From NCBI GenBank assembly GCA_020726505.1, contig JAHLEZ010000010.1, positions 620,001 through 684,000 of the forward strand: a DNA stretch of 64,000 nucleotides, in the 5' to 3' direction. This DNA comes from Leptodontidium sp. MPI-SDFR-AT-0119 (lineage: Eukaryota > Ascomycota > Leotiomycetes > Helotiales > Leptodontidiaceae). The position numbers were made by a program, and so were the translations under genes. Below, piece by piece: positions 50,641-60,622 of this stretch; within the stretch, counting starts at the first letter, position 1, and every line of letters begins with the position of its first letter. Below the pieces are notes generated by a model. It was not told where the DNA came from. It worked only from the letters and a program-made list of their open reading frames with translations, and did no database searches.

Positions 50641-51442
50641 TGAATAGATAGATATATCTCTGTTGATAGTTCTCGCCAACGATGCCAGAATCGCATGTTC
50701 TTATTACCCCCACCCACAAGGACCAGTCACAAAAGCTTAAATCCGAACGCAACTCGTAGGTATTGCATCATAATACATACGTACAGGATAAATGATTAGA
50801 AGATCCGCTTACAATCTTACAAGTTTTGAGAGCCTATCGTCCGCTGTCCGCTGTCCGCTGTTCCATCTCGCTTCGCGGCCCTACAAAAACAATACCCCTG
50901 ACTTTAGCGGACGAAAATCTTCACCCTCCCGCATTGGACTCGACTCGAATAGTGGTGGATGATTATCTGTCTGCCTATCTATATTTAGGTGCACATGGAA
51001 TGCTGGACTGGGGACTTCAATGAGAAATAGTGAAAGGAGATTGTGGCGGCGTAAGCATTAGACTTTTGGAAGGGTGGACAGACGATGTTCGGTCTCTAGA
51101 GAGGAAAGTTGTTTCTTGTAAGATTAGAAGATATCGCACAGCATCCATCTAGAACACCATTGTGGTTTCCGATTTAAAGTAATGTGTTACTGCAGTTATA
51201 GCTACCAAATCCCATTATGCCTTCATTCTGTGGAGCATTTCAAGTGTCCAAAATATCATCAACTTGAAGCTTTCGCTAATACCATCATCGTCAACCCACT
51301 CATGTCGTCTCGACTCGACACAAAAGATCTAAGCAGTGCACTTTTGCATGTGGTAGTTCATCGATTTCTGGAGCATATCAGGAAAATCACCCAGCAAGTG
51401 CTGCTAAGGCTCCGTCTTTTCTAAGAATTTTCAGATACTTTC
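50641..51442. other. Intergenic, no gene seen
   Basis: About 800 bases with no supportable gene. A short tandem of GTCCGCT (three copies) lies near 50843-50865. The missing first half of the dehydrogenase relic is not here. Confidence 0.4.
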
Positions 51443-53270
51443 CTAGAAGGATGTCAGACAATTCAAACGGCCCAAGGATATACAAAGTGTCTTACAATCC
51501 ACGCGCCAACTCCCTGCCATCACATTTAGAAGGTTCACGACAACTTTCAAACGCTCCACATATTCCTTACAGTTGATTTTTATGATGAGCCACCCCAGCT
51601 CAGATGCAGCAAGATACAGGGAGTGTGAAAGGAGCAAGCTCCTAGAGATTAACTGATTATCTGCTATGGAAGCATCTATGATGGTCTGCGCTAACTGATA
51701 GACGCCCTGGGTGACTTCTTTCAACCCGTCAATGGATGCTTGCTGCATCTCTGTCTCCTCTGCGATCCGTGGCTCTGTCGCTGAATAGTGTTCATTGCAC
51801 GCATACATGTTATATAGCCTTACTCTAGCCGCGTATCAGAGACTTATTGTAGTGAAGACAAAGCTATTATTAGCAGTTGCCGATACCTGACCGGCAAGAT
51901 GTAGGTTCAGCAAGACGATAGTTTGATGGAGACGCTGTGCTTCCGAGATACGGTAGTGGGTATCGATCACAGTGTTATTTTGATCATCGCAGTGTCGAAG
52001 AACGAGAACGTGTGCTGCTTGACATGTGCTGGCGTATTCTCCGATCTCGGTGTCGAGAGTAAACGATGATGCGAATAGGGGGACATTGGACCCCAGACGC
52101 CCTCCCAGATCCCAGCACTCTTCAGATGACGGGAGGAGTGTACCTTGAAGAGGCTCTGGAGTGACCAGAGGCTGTCCATGTGTACCCCAACTCATATATC
52201 TGAACATGTCAGTCTCAAATCCTGATGGTGAGGTTGGGTGATGCTGTTCAAAATATTGGTGCTGAGCGTGGGATTCATACTTACCGTTCGAGGATAACGA
52301 TAGCCCACCAAGTTCACCGCTCTTGCTCTCTGAGATTGTATGTATCTGCATCCTTGAAAAGTTGAGGGGCATGCTTTCTATCATGAAGACCCATGATAAT
52401 CCCAACGCTAACGGCGTGGGAAATAGTCAACTGCGCACCTGGGAATATTCCATGACCCAGTTCATAGACGACGATGAGGACCAAAGCCTGGAGAAAGTGG
52501 AGCGAAATAGCACAAGAATTCTCAAGTCGAGAGCAAAGTCCCTTGGCCGTTCGGTACAGCGACGAAGACGCTGCATGGTGCTGTTCGGAGGGAGGCTCGG
52601 TAACCAGCTTCATACACAAGAGTAAAAGCACCAGCCCTGACACCATGGTTTCATCGAATGTTTCAATTTTGTTGGCGACACGTCTGTGGCACGTCATCGG
52701 AAGCCAGCCTTGCGTTCCTTTCGAATATTTTCGAAAGAGAACTTGCATGCAGACCTTGGATTCAAAAAAGCTCAAGACATCCGATGGGACATGCATTTTG
52801 GGGGTTTAGCTGGTCAGGTGGCATCGGACAGTAGTTTTCCAGCTCTAAGAAGAAAGCAGCTGGGAACTTCAAGCGCTGGATGCTTGGCGCCTCAAGAGCA
52901 AAGGAATTCCTCTGACTTTCTGGCTGTGCTGGATGCTCATGAGACGCCTCACTGTTGAGCCGTTGTTCCAACAACTTCAGTCGATCGAAGAGGAAGGTGA
53001 CTTCTTCGGGACGTGCAGAGCGGATCCGCGACGGACTTGGGTATCCACATTCTTTTCGTAACTGTCGACACTGAGCAACACATGTTAGGTCTCCTGGTCT
53101 CATTTTGCATCCGCTTTGAACTTATTAGCGAGCATGATGGAAGCTCTCCCGCACACTTTCGCTTCAGGGTCCTACAGGAAGTCAACTTGGGGTCTAATAT
53201 TAATTTTGTGAAAGCACCAGGAATTGTACCTGCATGGCACACAAGCCTGGAGGGCATATCTTGTAGACAT
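51443..53270 (-). pseudogene. Decayed Zn2Cys6 fungal transcription factor
   Basis: The original gene encoded a nuclear zinc cluster regulator with the fungal-specific middle domain. The start MSTRYALQACVPCR lies at 53270, and the cluster continues as TLKRKCAGELPSCSL and CRQLRKECGY over two introns. At least four lesions are seen. The second intron's donor reads ATAAGT at about 53125 instead of GTAAGT. A one-base insertion lies near 52800 in an A run, before MHVPSDVLSFF. An in-frame TGA lies at 52316-52314, in a region that should read as RRTWWAIVILER. Another TGA lies at 51838-51836, before YAARVRLYNMYACNE. The middle homology domain and C-terminal helices remain recognisable. It borders the peroxidase cluster. 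Confidence 0.8.
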
Positions 53271-54075
53271 AGCTAGTCGTGAATTGCAGGTTACTGAGCC
53301 AGTGCTTTAATGGCTTGATCGGGACTTAAACTCAAAACAGCGACTAGCCGGCCGCCACCAGATCTTCATGAGACATGTAGCTTGGCTTGTTGTTCCTCAA
53401 CCAAGAATAAATGAAGGCGGAGACAATTGCCGCTGAACCCCCTTCACCGAACCTTGTTGGCCATTGTTTCGGGGATTTCCTTATTTCCGGGTACGTATCT
53501 TCCAGTAGAAGTCCTGAATAGCGCTAATCCTGTCTTTCGCTGAGGTAACAACAATGCCAAGTAGGTATCCTGATTGTAAATGGACCACTCAGCTCGACTC
53601 AACTGGATATGCTCAAGGGAGTTGGTCATGTGAGCGGGTTTGGAACAGGGGAATCGTCCGCTCTGTCCGCTCTTCTTGTCAATATTGAGAGCTTCAAAAA
53701 ATTTCTGGGCAAACCAAGATCATACAATAATTTTCGATATTCGGAATCTCTCGATGTAACCCCCTAAATATCTTCTTCTCTTGCTAACTTTGTAAGGGTG
53801 ATTTGGGCCGCTTTTTACCTCTCCTGCTGGCGTTGCTAGGCTCTTTAGCGAGCAATATCAGCTACTGAGACGTAGCGAGCAAAGCCTGTAGAAAAATCTA
53901 TAACAGACCTGGAGCGCTTAGTACTCAGTGGAAACATATCAACTTAGATTCTCCTACATGAGAAGATATTTTGAGGCACAGTTATCCCACCAGGACGTTT
54001 CTCATTGATTACAAACTACAAAAGCTAGGCAATGGCAACTTTACTGGTTCTCTTTCACATCAACACCCGGTATCA
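53271..54075. other. Intergenic, no gene seen
   Basis: About 800 bases between the regulator relic and the peroxidase gene end. Nothing supportable is present. Confidence 0.4.
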
Positions 54076-54873
54076 TTAGAAAATCGTATGAAAAAGGAGA
54101 GACAACGCCTTGCTGACCAAACCAAACAGAGTCCGAGTCGTTTGATTCTGCAATATAACATCTGGAATTCTTTCCTCCGTATAGAATTCGACCAATAGAT
54201 CCTTCTGAAGCGCATCGCCAGTCTGCGCCGTGTTCAGAAGTGAGACTGTCTGAAGCAAGTTCACAAACCACAGACTCAACGGGAGGTTTGGTGATCCAGC
54301 TGCCTTGCTCTCTTTCTTCCTTCGATTGTACGTCTTCGCGAGAGTTTTGATTGTGACGGGCCCACCATCCGCATCGGCGAGTAGTGCTTCAAATAGTGCG
54401 GGCTGGAAGGTGTTGTTGTCGCCTTGCCGGAAGTCGAACCGAGTGACTGACCGATCGTGCTCGAGGACATCATGTTTTCTCATATCGAACAAGTCAAAAG
54501 TGCCATCTTTTCGAACAAGTGGCTTGAGACTGCGAGTGAGAGAAGAAGCGAGAGGACCGTTGAAGTGGAGAGTTGACTTCAACGCCGCCTCTACTTCGGG
54601 CAGCGTGATATTCTTGCCATCTCGAGGACTTTGATTTTTCATTAGTTTGAAATCATTTGATGATTTAGGTTTATTAACTAACAGATAGCCCTGATTCGAG
54701 AGAGCATTCAAAGCAGGACATGGACCGCGATCCGCGATATTTCCTCGGATGTATATGTTATTGTCAGTTTTCGGGTTGTCGATATTGTTGACTTTGCTTT
54801 TCGATCCAAAGCCAAGAAGGCCCTTCACCACATTGATTGCACCCAAGTGCATGATGTGCACGAGAATATTCAC
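54076..54873 (-). CDS. Heme-thiolate peroxidase, chloroperoxidase family (Peroxidase_2)
   Basis: This belongs to the chloroperoxidase/unspecific peroxygenase family, which uses peroxide to oxidise or hydroxylate organic substrates. The heme-thiolate cysteine is Cys52 in DRGPCPALNALSNQGYL. The later motif LEHDRSVTRFD carries the conserved EHD-x-S. The frame is open throughout, but 18 residues between GYL and PRDGKNIT do not fit the family. They match a 54-nt in-frame intron at 54682-54629 with a GTTAGT donor and an AAG acceptor; its removal restores GYLPRDGKN. The product is then 247 residues. No strong signal peptide is seen. The enzyme could serve the neighbouring alpha-dioxygenase. Confidence 0.8.
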   Translation of the reverse strand: MNILVHIMHLGAINVVKGLLGFGSKSKVNNIDNPKTDNNIYIRGNIADRGPCPALNALSNQGYLLVNKPKSSNDFKLMKNQSPRDGKNITLPEVEAALKSTLHFNGPLASSLTRSLKPLVRKDGTFDLFDMRKHDVLEHDRSVTRFDFRQGDNNTFQPALFEALLADADGGPVTIKTLAKTYNRRKKESKAAGSPNLPLSLWFVNLLQTVSLLNTAQTGDALQKDLLVEFYTEERIPDVILQNQTTRTLFGLVSKALSLLFHTIF

Positions 54874-55850
54874 AGTACAATATTTATTTCTGCTAGAATC
54901 TCCACAGTAGTGTTATAAAAATATAGACCGAGGATCGAGTTGCCGCTTACGCATGTTGGCCTAAGCTGCTAAAAACAAATCTTACAAGGCGTGTTGAAAC
55001 GGCTTCGTTGTCTCTGACGTGGTAGCTTCAAGCCCAGTCGATGCTGAGGGCTGAGGCATGCATGAGTTGGGACAGCACGCCATCGGAGATGGCACATCAG
55101 GCCATGGCTAATGCAACTCCTGCAGCGACCGATCAATCATGTGTTGACGCGAAAAGGAAAAGGAAAGCCACGCATCAATCCGTTGTCAATACAATTTTAA
55201 CTAGTGGTCGTAGAGCCCATTGAAAAAAATTGATCGGTTTTGAATGCTATGAAACTGGAAGCTAGACCCCAGATTTTCAGCTGCAGTATGGGCCAATCGG
55301 AGGTAATTCTACCAGCCTTCTACAGTGGTGTTTTGCTCTTGGCTTGCAACCAGTAGCTTCTCCTGCTACACCGCTATCTAATATCAACGGCAATATGGGC
55401 TGGGTGTGTGGTATCCGGACAACATTTGCATCTTCTTCTTCATTCGTCCCGAGAGTCCCGTAATTTTTGAGGCATAGCATCAGCCTGCTGAAATGCTACC
55501 ATGACTGCCTTATGAAGGTCTTAGCTGCAGGATACGTATGCACTTCTAGTGCATGCATCTCGTTGGATTTACTTATTCCATTATTGGCCAGTGCATTTCT
55601 GAGGCCAACCTCAAAAAGGGCACAGGATGAGCTGGGCGTTGACATGGCCTCGCCCTACGTGGATTTCTTGACTATGGCGTTACTTGGAACGAATGTGAGC
55701 TTTGGCTTGCTTTCGAGTTGAGTGCTGGAAAACTTCCTCGGGTCATTTTTTCTTTTGTATTTCTTCTCACACAGCTCCTCTCGCTCAGTCAACTCCGTCT
55801 ATCGAAGAGAAGAATAAAAATATACTCTATTCGCCTTCGACAATGCAATA
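54874..55850. other. Divergent promoter region of the two peroxidase genes
   Basis: About 1 kb between the divergent peroxidase and alpha-dioxygenase-like genes. A TATAAAAATA element lies at about 54914-54923. No gene is supported. Confidence 0.4.
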
Positions 55851-58060
55851 ATGGAGTCACCAACCTTCCAGCCTTCATTCCTCGAAGGAGTGTTCATCAA
55901 AATCTTTAATTTCATCAACCGCTTCATACCATGGCACAGACTTCCAGGCATCATTGGGGCCTTCAACCTGGATTTCATGCGAATCGAACTTCGGGCAAAC
56001 AATCTCCACGATGGCTACGCATCAGGAGCAGCACAGGGTAATACAATCGAAGAGCCCATGAAAGACCATCGATTTCTCAATGCACGGAACTCAGATGGCA
56101 AGTTCAATTCACTTGAGATGCCACTCATGGGCTGCACTGGGTCACGTTTTGGCCGCAATTTCTCCAGGAAATACTGTCAGAAGCCTACCGAGGAAGAGAT
56201 CTGGACGCCGAATCCACGTCTTGTTAGTGAGAAGTTCATGGCGAGGAAGCCGGGAGGTTTCATCCCTGCGACTAGTCTGAATCTTCTTGCTGCTGCTTGG
56301 ATTCAGTTCCAAACTCACGATTGGTTCAGTCACGAGACTGTACGTGAAGATTTCCTGCACTTTCTTTAACAGGCTTGTTGAGGATGAGACCAATTCTAAT
56401 GATTTCTGCCAGAGCGAGGAGAAGTTTAACATCCCTCTGCCGTCGGACGATAAATGGCCACAAGACAAGATGGAACTTCACAAAACCAAGCCCGACGACA
56501 CCCTCGACCCATCTGATATCAAGTGTCCAGGATACCGAAATCAGAATACAGCCTGGTGGGATGGCTCTCAGATTTACGGCTCAAGCGAAGCTGTCACGCG
56601 AAGCCTTCGAACCATGAATGAAGACGGTAAATTGCTAATGACTAATGCTGGTCGTGAAGCATTCCTCCCTCGTGACGAGAATGGGCTCCCAAAAACCGGT
56701 TTCAATAATAACTGGTGGATCGGAATGGAGATGCTACATACCTTGTTTGCGCTTGAGCATAACAGCATCTGCGATACTCTTCGACGGGCTTATCCTAATT
56801 GGACCGGGTATGTTTAACCCACCCCAAGCTCACAGTACCACTGTTACTGACAGAATAATTAGAGACGAGATTTTCGACAAAGCTCGACTTGTGAACTGTG
56901 CTCTGATGGCGAAGATCCATACAGTGGAATGGACCCCGGCAATTCTAGCACATCCAGCTCTGAAGGTCAGCCTGCCTCCCCCTTTCTTCCTGATTATCTT
57001 GACAGCGACTCGTCAAGAAGATATATCTTGTTTTAAGATCAGATGACTGGACATCTTTTCCAGCTTCTAAAGCAATAGAAGAAGTGCTAACATGTCAAAT
57101 AGATTGGAATGGCAGCAAACTGGTGGGGGCTTGTTGGCGAGAAGTTGACGAAGCTCGTCGGTCGCATCTCAAAGAACAGCGAAGCCATTAGCGGAATTCC
57201 AGGATCAACAATTGACCAGTTCGGAGTTCCTTACTCTCTTACAGAGGAGTTCGTATCTGTGTATAGAATGCATTCACTCGTTCCTGGTAAGCACACTCTC
57301 GATGTCATCAAATTCTTTCACTCCTCATCTGCATACTGATCGCTGAGTTTTAGACGACATTGCTTTCTTCAACTCTATAACCGGGAAGCACGAAACCACA
57401 ATTCCTGTCGTCGATACAACCTTCACCAAAGCACAAGCACCTCTCGACGCGGGTCTCTCATTCGCAGATACTTTCTACTCATTCGGGATCAACTACCCAG
57501 GAGCCATAACCAACTTCAACTACCCCAACTTCCTCCGGAACTTATCCACATCCGACGGCCAGCTCCGCGATATGGGCACCGTGGATATACTGCGAGACCG
57601 CGAGCGCGGAGTCCCACGATACAACCAATTCCGACGTCTACTCCGCATGTCTGCCCCCAAGACTTTCGAGGAGCTTACAGGCGGCAATTTGGAGCTCGCT
57701 CAAGAACTGCGAGATGTTTATGGCGATATCGAGCTAGTCGATACACTCGTTGGATCACACAGCGAGCCACTACCCAAGGGTTTCGGGTTCAGTGACACAG
57801 CTTTCCGCATCTTTATCGTTATGGCTAGTCGGAGGTTGAAGAGTGATCGCTTCATTGCGAGGCAGTGGAATGCGGAGACTTATACTAAAGAAGGGTTTAA
57901 GTGGGTTCAGAATACGGGTATGAAGGATGTGTTGATCAGACATTTTCCAGAACTGAAGGAGACCCTGAAACATAGCAAGAATGCTTTTGCGCCGTGGGAG
58001 AAGATGTCCGAGTCGAAGAAGTATGGTGGGATTGAGACTAATGCTCCGAAGAAGAAATGA
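55851..58060 (+). CDS. Alpha-dioxygenase-like animal heme peroxidase
   Basis: This resembles plant alpha-dioxygenases, which add oxygen to the alpha carbon of fatty acids. Exons 55851-56339, 56413-56807, 56863-56965, 57103-57286 and 57354-58060 give 625 residues, close to the plant enzyme length. The distal heme histidine is likely His156 in THDWFSHET. The catalytic tyrosine and proximal histidine fit Tyr383 and His386 in VYRMHSLVP, with the same three-residue spacing as in plants. NQNTAWWDGSQIYGSS and FALEHNSICDTLRRAYP are family blocks. Fungal linoleate diol synthases share the fold but carry a P450 part, absent here. No signal peptide is seen. The gene is intact. Confidence 0.85.
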
Positions 58061-58771
58061 GCGTTGTTCGTTGCGTGTACTGTATTAGCGATCAAGGGCT
58101 CTTGGATTGTTTGGATTAAAGCGATCTCTGTTTAATATAATATATGACTTCTCGTCTTGCTATCTTCAATACCTCCAGCTGTCAACTCTCGCTACTGGTT
58201 AGCGAGCAACCCCTGAAAGATCTCGTTTCGGGTCGACTTGACTCGGATGTTGACTGAATTCAAGCTGACCTTTGGACAAAAGTTTCTGCGGCCAGGCCGG
58301 AGTATGTTTTTTCTCCAAATTGAAAATCTTAAGCCTAGCTGAGATATTCTTCGCCTATCTCTACAAGCTTCCAAGCATCTGACAGCGCTATTACTGGCAG
58401 CACTGATTTCGCTTAAAAAGTAAACAACAACCTCGAAGATCCACTGCTCAGCCATGGTTGTACAGCCTGGGAAAAGTTCAAAAACTCCGGACGATCTTGG
58501 ACAATGTGAAGACTAATCTAGATTGGTTGCTTGTAAGAATATATATATATAAAGGCTAGCTTAAAGGGTACGACCTTTGCAGCACAAGAGGAGTTTATTC
58601 CCCCACTCATTCCGCCAAGCCTGTCATCCGCCTGATAAGCTCCGATAAGAAGCTTATCCACCTCCCACTCATGAACTTCAAGACCAACATCATCTTCAAC
58701 CAAGTACCACGACTCCAACTCGACTCCCCAACTACATAACACATCCAGGATTCAAGCAATCCATTCCCACA
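58061..58771. other. Intergenic, asparaginase promoter
   Basis: About 700 bases between genes on the same strand. It holds the 3' region of the dioxygenase gene and a TATA element of the next gene, listed separately. Confidence 0.45.
58540..58554 (+). promoter_or_regulatory. TATA box upstream of the asparaginase gene
   Basis: An ATATATATATAAAGG run lies about 220 bases before the start codon. It fits a TATA box followed by a pyrimidine-rich, A-rich leader. This is positional inference. Confidence 0.45.
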
Positions 58772-60172
58772 ATGGAATACAAAAAACCCTCCACAGGCAT
58801 AACGCCACGGATCATCATCCACGGCGGAGCAGGAAACATCACACCCTCGAACCTCTCCCCCTCAGAATACGGGCACTTCCACGACAGCCTCCTCTCGATC
58901 CTCGCACAAACCCACTACTTCCTCACATCGCCCTCCTCCTTCCCTCTCTCAAAATCTTCCTCGGCATCCGCCCTCGACGCAGCCACCTTCGCCGTAACCC
59001 TCCTCGAGAACAACCCACTCTTCAACTCCGGCCACGGCGCCGTCTTCACGCGGGATGGCCTCAACGAGCTCGAAGCGTCAATCATGGTATCGAAGGGGAA
59101 GAAGAAGAGGGGTACAGGAGTAATGGGATTGACGCGTGTTAAGAACCCTATAAAGCTCGCGCGCGAGATGCTCCTACATGGGGAGGAGGACTTGTACGGT
59201 GAGAATCCGGCATGTGTGAGTAGAGGTGCCCAGGGCCACAGCCAGCTGCATAAGTTCAGCGCGGAGAAGCTCGCTGAGGAGTGGGGGCTGGAGATGGTTG
59301 ATCCGAGTTATTATTTCACGCAGAAGAGGTGGGATCAGCATAAGAGGGGGTTGGAGAAGGAGAAAGTCGGTGGTGTGTCGACGTGGGATGAGGAGGGTTT
59401 CTTTCCCCAGGGGACGTGTGGTGCGGTGGCTTTGGATGCGGAGGGTGTGGTCTGCGCGGCTACTAGTACAGGGGGAATGACGAATAAGTTGACTGGGAGG
59501 ATTGGGGACACACCAACTCTTGGAGCTGGCTTCTGGGCTGAGGAGTGGGAGGAGGATGGGGTCTCTCAAGCGGAAGCATTTTTGTCACGGCCTGGACCGG
59601 CACTTGTGCTAAGTGAGACGTTGAAGGGGTTGATGGCAGATTGCTTCCCGAGTCTTACGGCATATTCTCCGATACCTAGCGGAGACCTCCACAGGAATGC
59701 GTTGGTTAAAGGAGATAGAGTATTCCGCGCGACTGGCATGTCCGGGACGGGGAATGGCGATTCATTCCTACGAACGAACGCCGTCCGTACGATCTCAGCA
59801 ATAGCTCACTACAGCTCTACCTCTTCGCATAGAGTTTCTCTTCAAGAAGCCCTAAGTAAAGTCACAGGACGAGGTGGCGAGCTACAGAAGAGCGCAGGGG
59901 ACAGATGGCGGAAGACGGGCGAAGGTGAAGGCGGAGTCATCGGTATCGAACTCACGCTCGTCACAGACGCAGATGGCGTGTGTAAATCCGCAACTTCGGA
60001 ATGTCTCGACGATTTCAATTGTGGCGGGATGTTTCGAGCGGCGGTTAACAAGCATGGGAAGGCTGTGATGCGAGTGTGGAGGCCAGGACAGCATAGTGGT
60101 CTGGAAAAATATGAGGGAGAGGGGAAGGAGTACGAGCTATGGGAACTGTTGGATGAAAAGATGATGATGTGA
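58772..60172 (+). CDS. Threonine-type (Ntn) asparaginase / isoaspartyl aminopeptidase-like hydrolase
   Basis: This belongs to the plant-type asparaginase (asparaginase_2) family, N-terminal nucleophile hydrolases that cleave themselves to expose a threonine. The reading is a single exon of 466 residues. The start has IIIHGGAGNI and NSGHGAVFTRDG, typical of the alpha subunit. The predicted cleavage site is before Thr215 in FPQGTCGAVALD. The beta subunit continues with STGGMTNKLTGRIGDTP and GTGNGDSFLR. Members hydrolyse L-asparagine or beta-aspartyl peptides; some are taspase-like. Insertions near residues 190-210 and 370-400 are longer than in the bacterial enzyme. The gene is intact. Confidence 0.9.
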   Translation: MEYKKPSTGITPRIIIHGGAGNITPSNLSPSEYGHFHDSLLSILAQTHYFLTSPSSFPLSKSSSASALDAATFAVTLLENNPLFNSGHGAVFTRDGLNELEASIMVSKGKKKRGTGVMGLTRVKNPIKLAREMLLHGEEDLYGENPACVSRGAQGHSQLHKFSAEKLAEEWGLEMVDPSYYFTQKRWDQHKRGLEKEKVGGVSTWDEEGFFPQGTCGAVALDAEGVVCAATSTGGMTNKLTGRIGDTPTLGAGFWAEEWEEDGVSQAEAFLSRPGPALVLSETLKGLMADCFPSLTAYSPIPSGDLHRNALVKGDRVFRATGMSGTGNGDSFLRTNAVRTISAIAHYSSTSSHRVSLQEALSKVTGRGGELQKSAGDRWRKTGEGEGGVIGIELTLVTDADGVCKSATSECLDDFNCGGMFRAAVNKHGKAVMRVWRPGQHSGLEKYEGEGKEYELWELLDEKMMM

Positions 60173-60622
60173 TGGCTGGGAAGAGATGGGATCTATGCAC
60201 TTCACGGTACTCCGTAGCATTGGGATTGTACGTATGATTCTCGTATCCCAATCTCTCTTTAGCGACAGTTTCCTTGATCGCGATCCAACGGCGATTCTCA
60301 TCCACCTGAACTAAGTGTTTCAAAATTCGTGTCGATAATTGTTGGACGAAGAAACCAGACTTGGAGATACCAGAATTGAACTTTGCAGTTTTGGCATTAG
60401 CCAAGGATGAGACCCAGGCTGTTTGTTTATGCTGGCTGACTCACTTCTCATCAATGGCAAGCAGTTAGGTATAAGAGATCGAAGAGTTTATTTCCCCCCT
60501 AACAACCATTCTATTACGAGCCAAATGTAGCTTTTTGGAGCAGAGGTTTGAACTCCGAAACAAGGCAAATCAAGCAAACGCAATGTCCTCCGAGCCGTCC
60601 TTCCGCCGCGGCAATCAGCTAT
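60173..60622. other. Convergent 3' region
   Basis: This lies between the ends of the asparaginase and monooxygenase genes. No gene is present. Confidence 0.45.

Noticed and set aside
50843..50865. Three-copy GTCCGCT tandem as a repeat element
   Set aside because: Too short to mean anything by itself.
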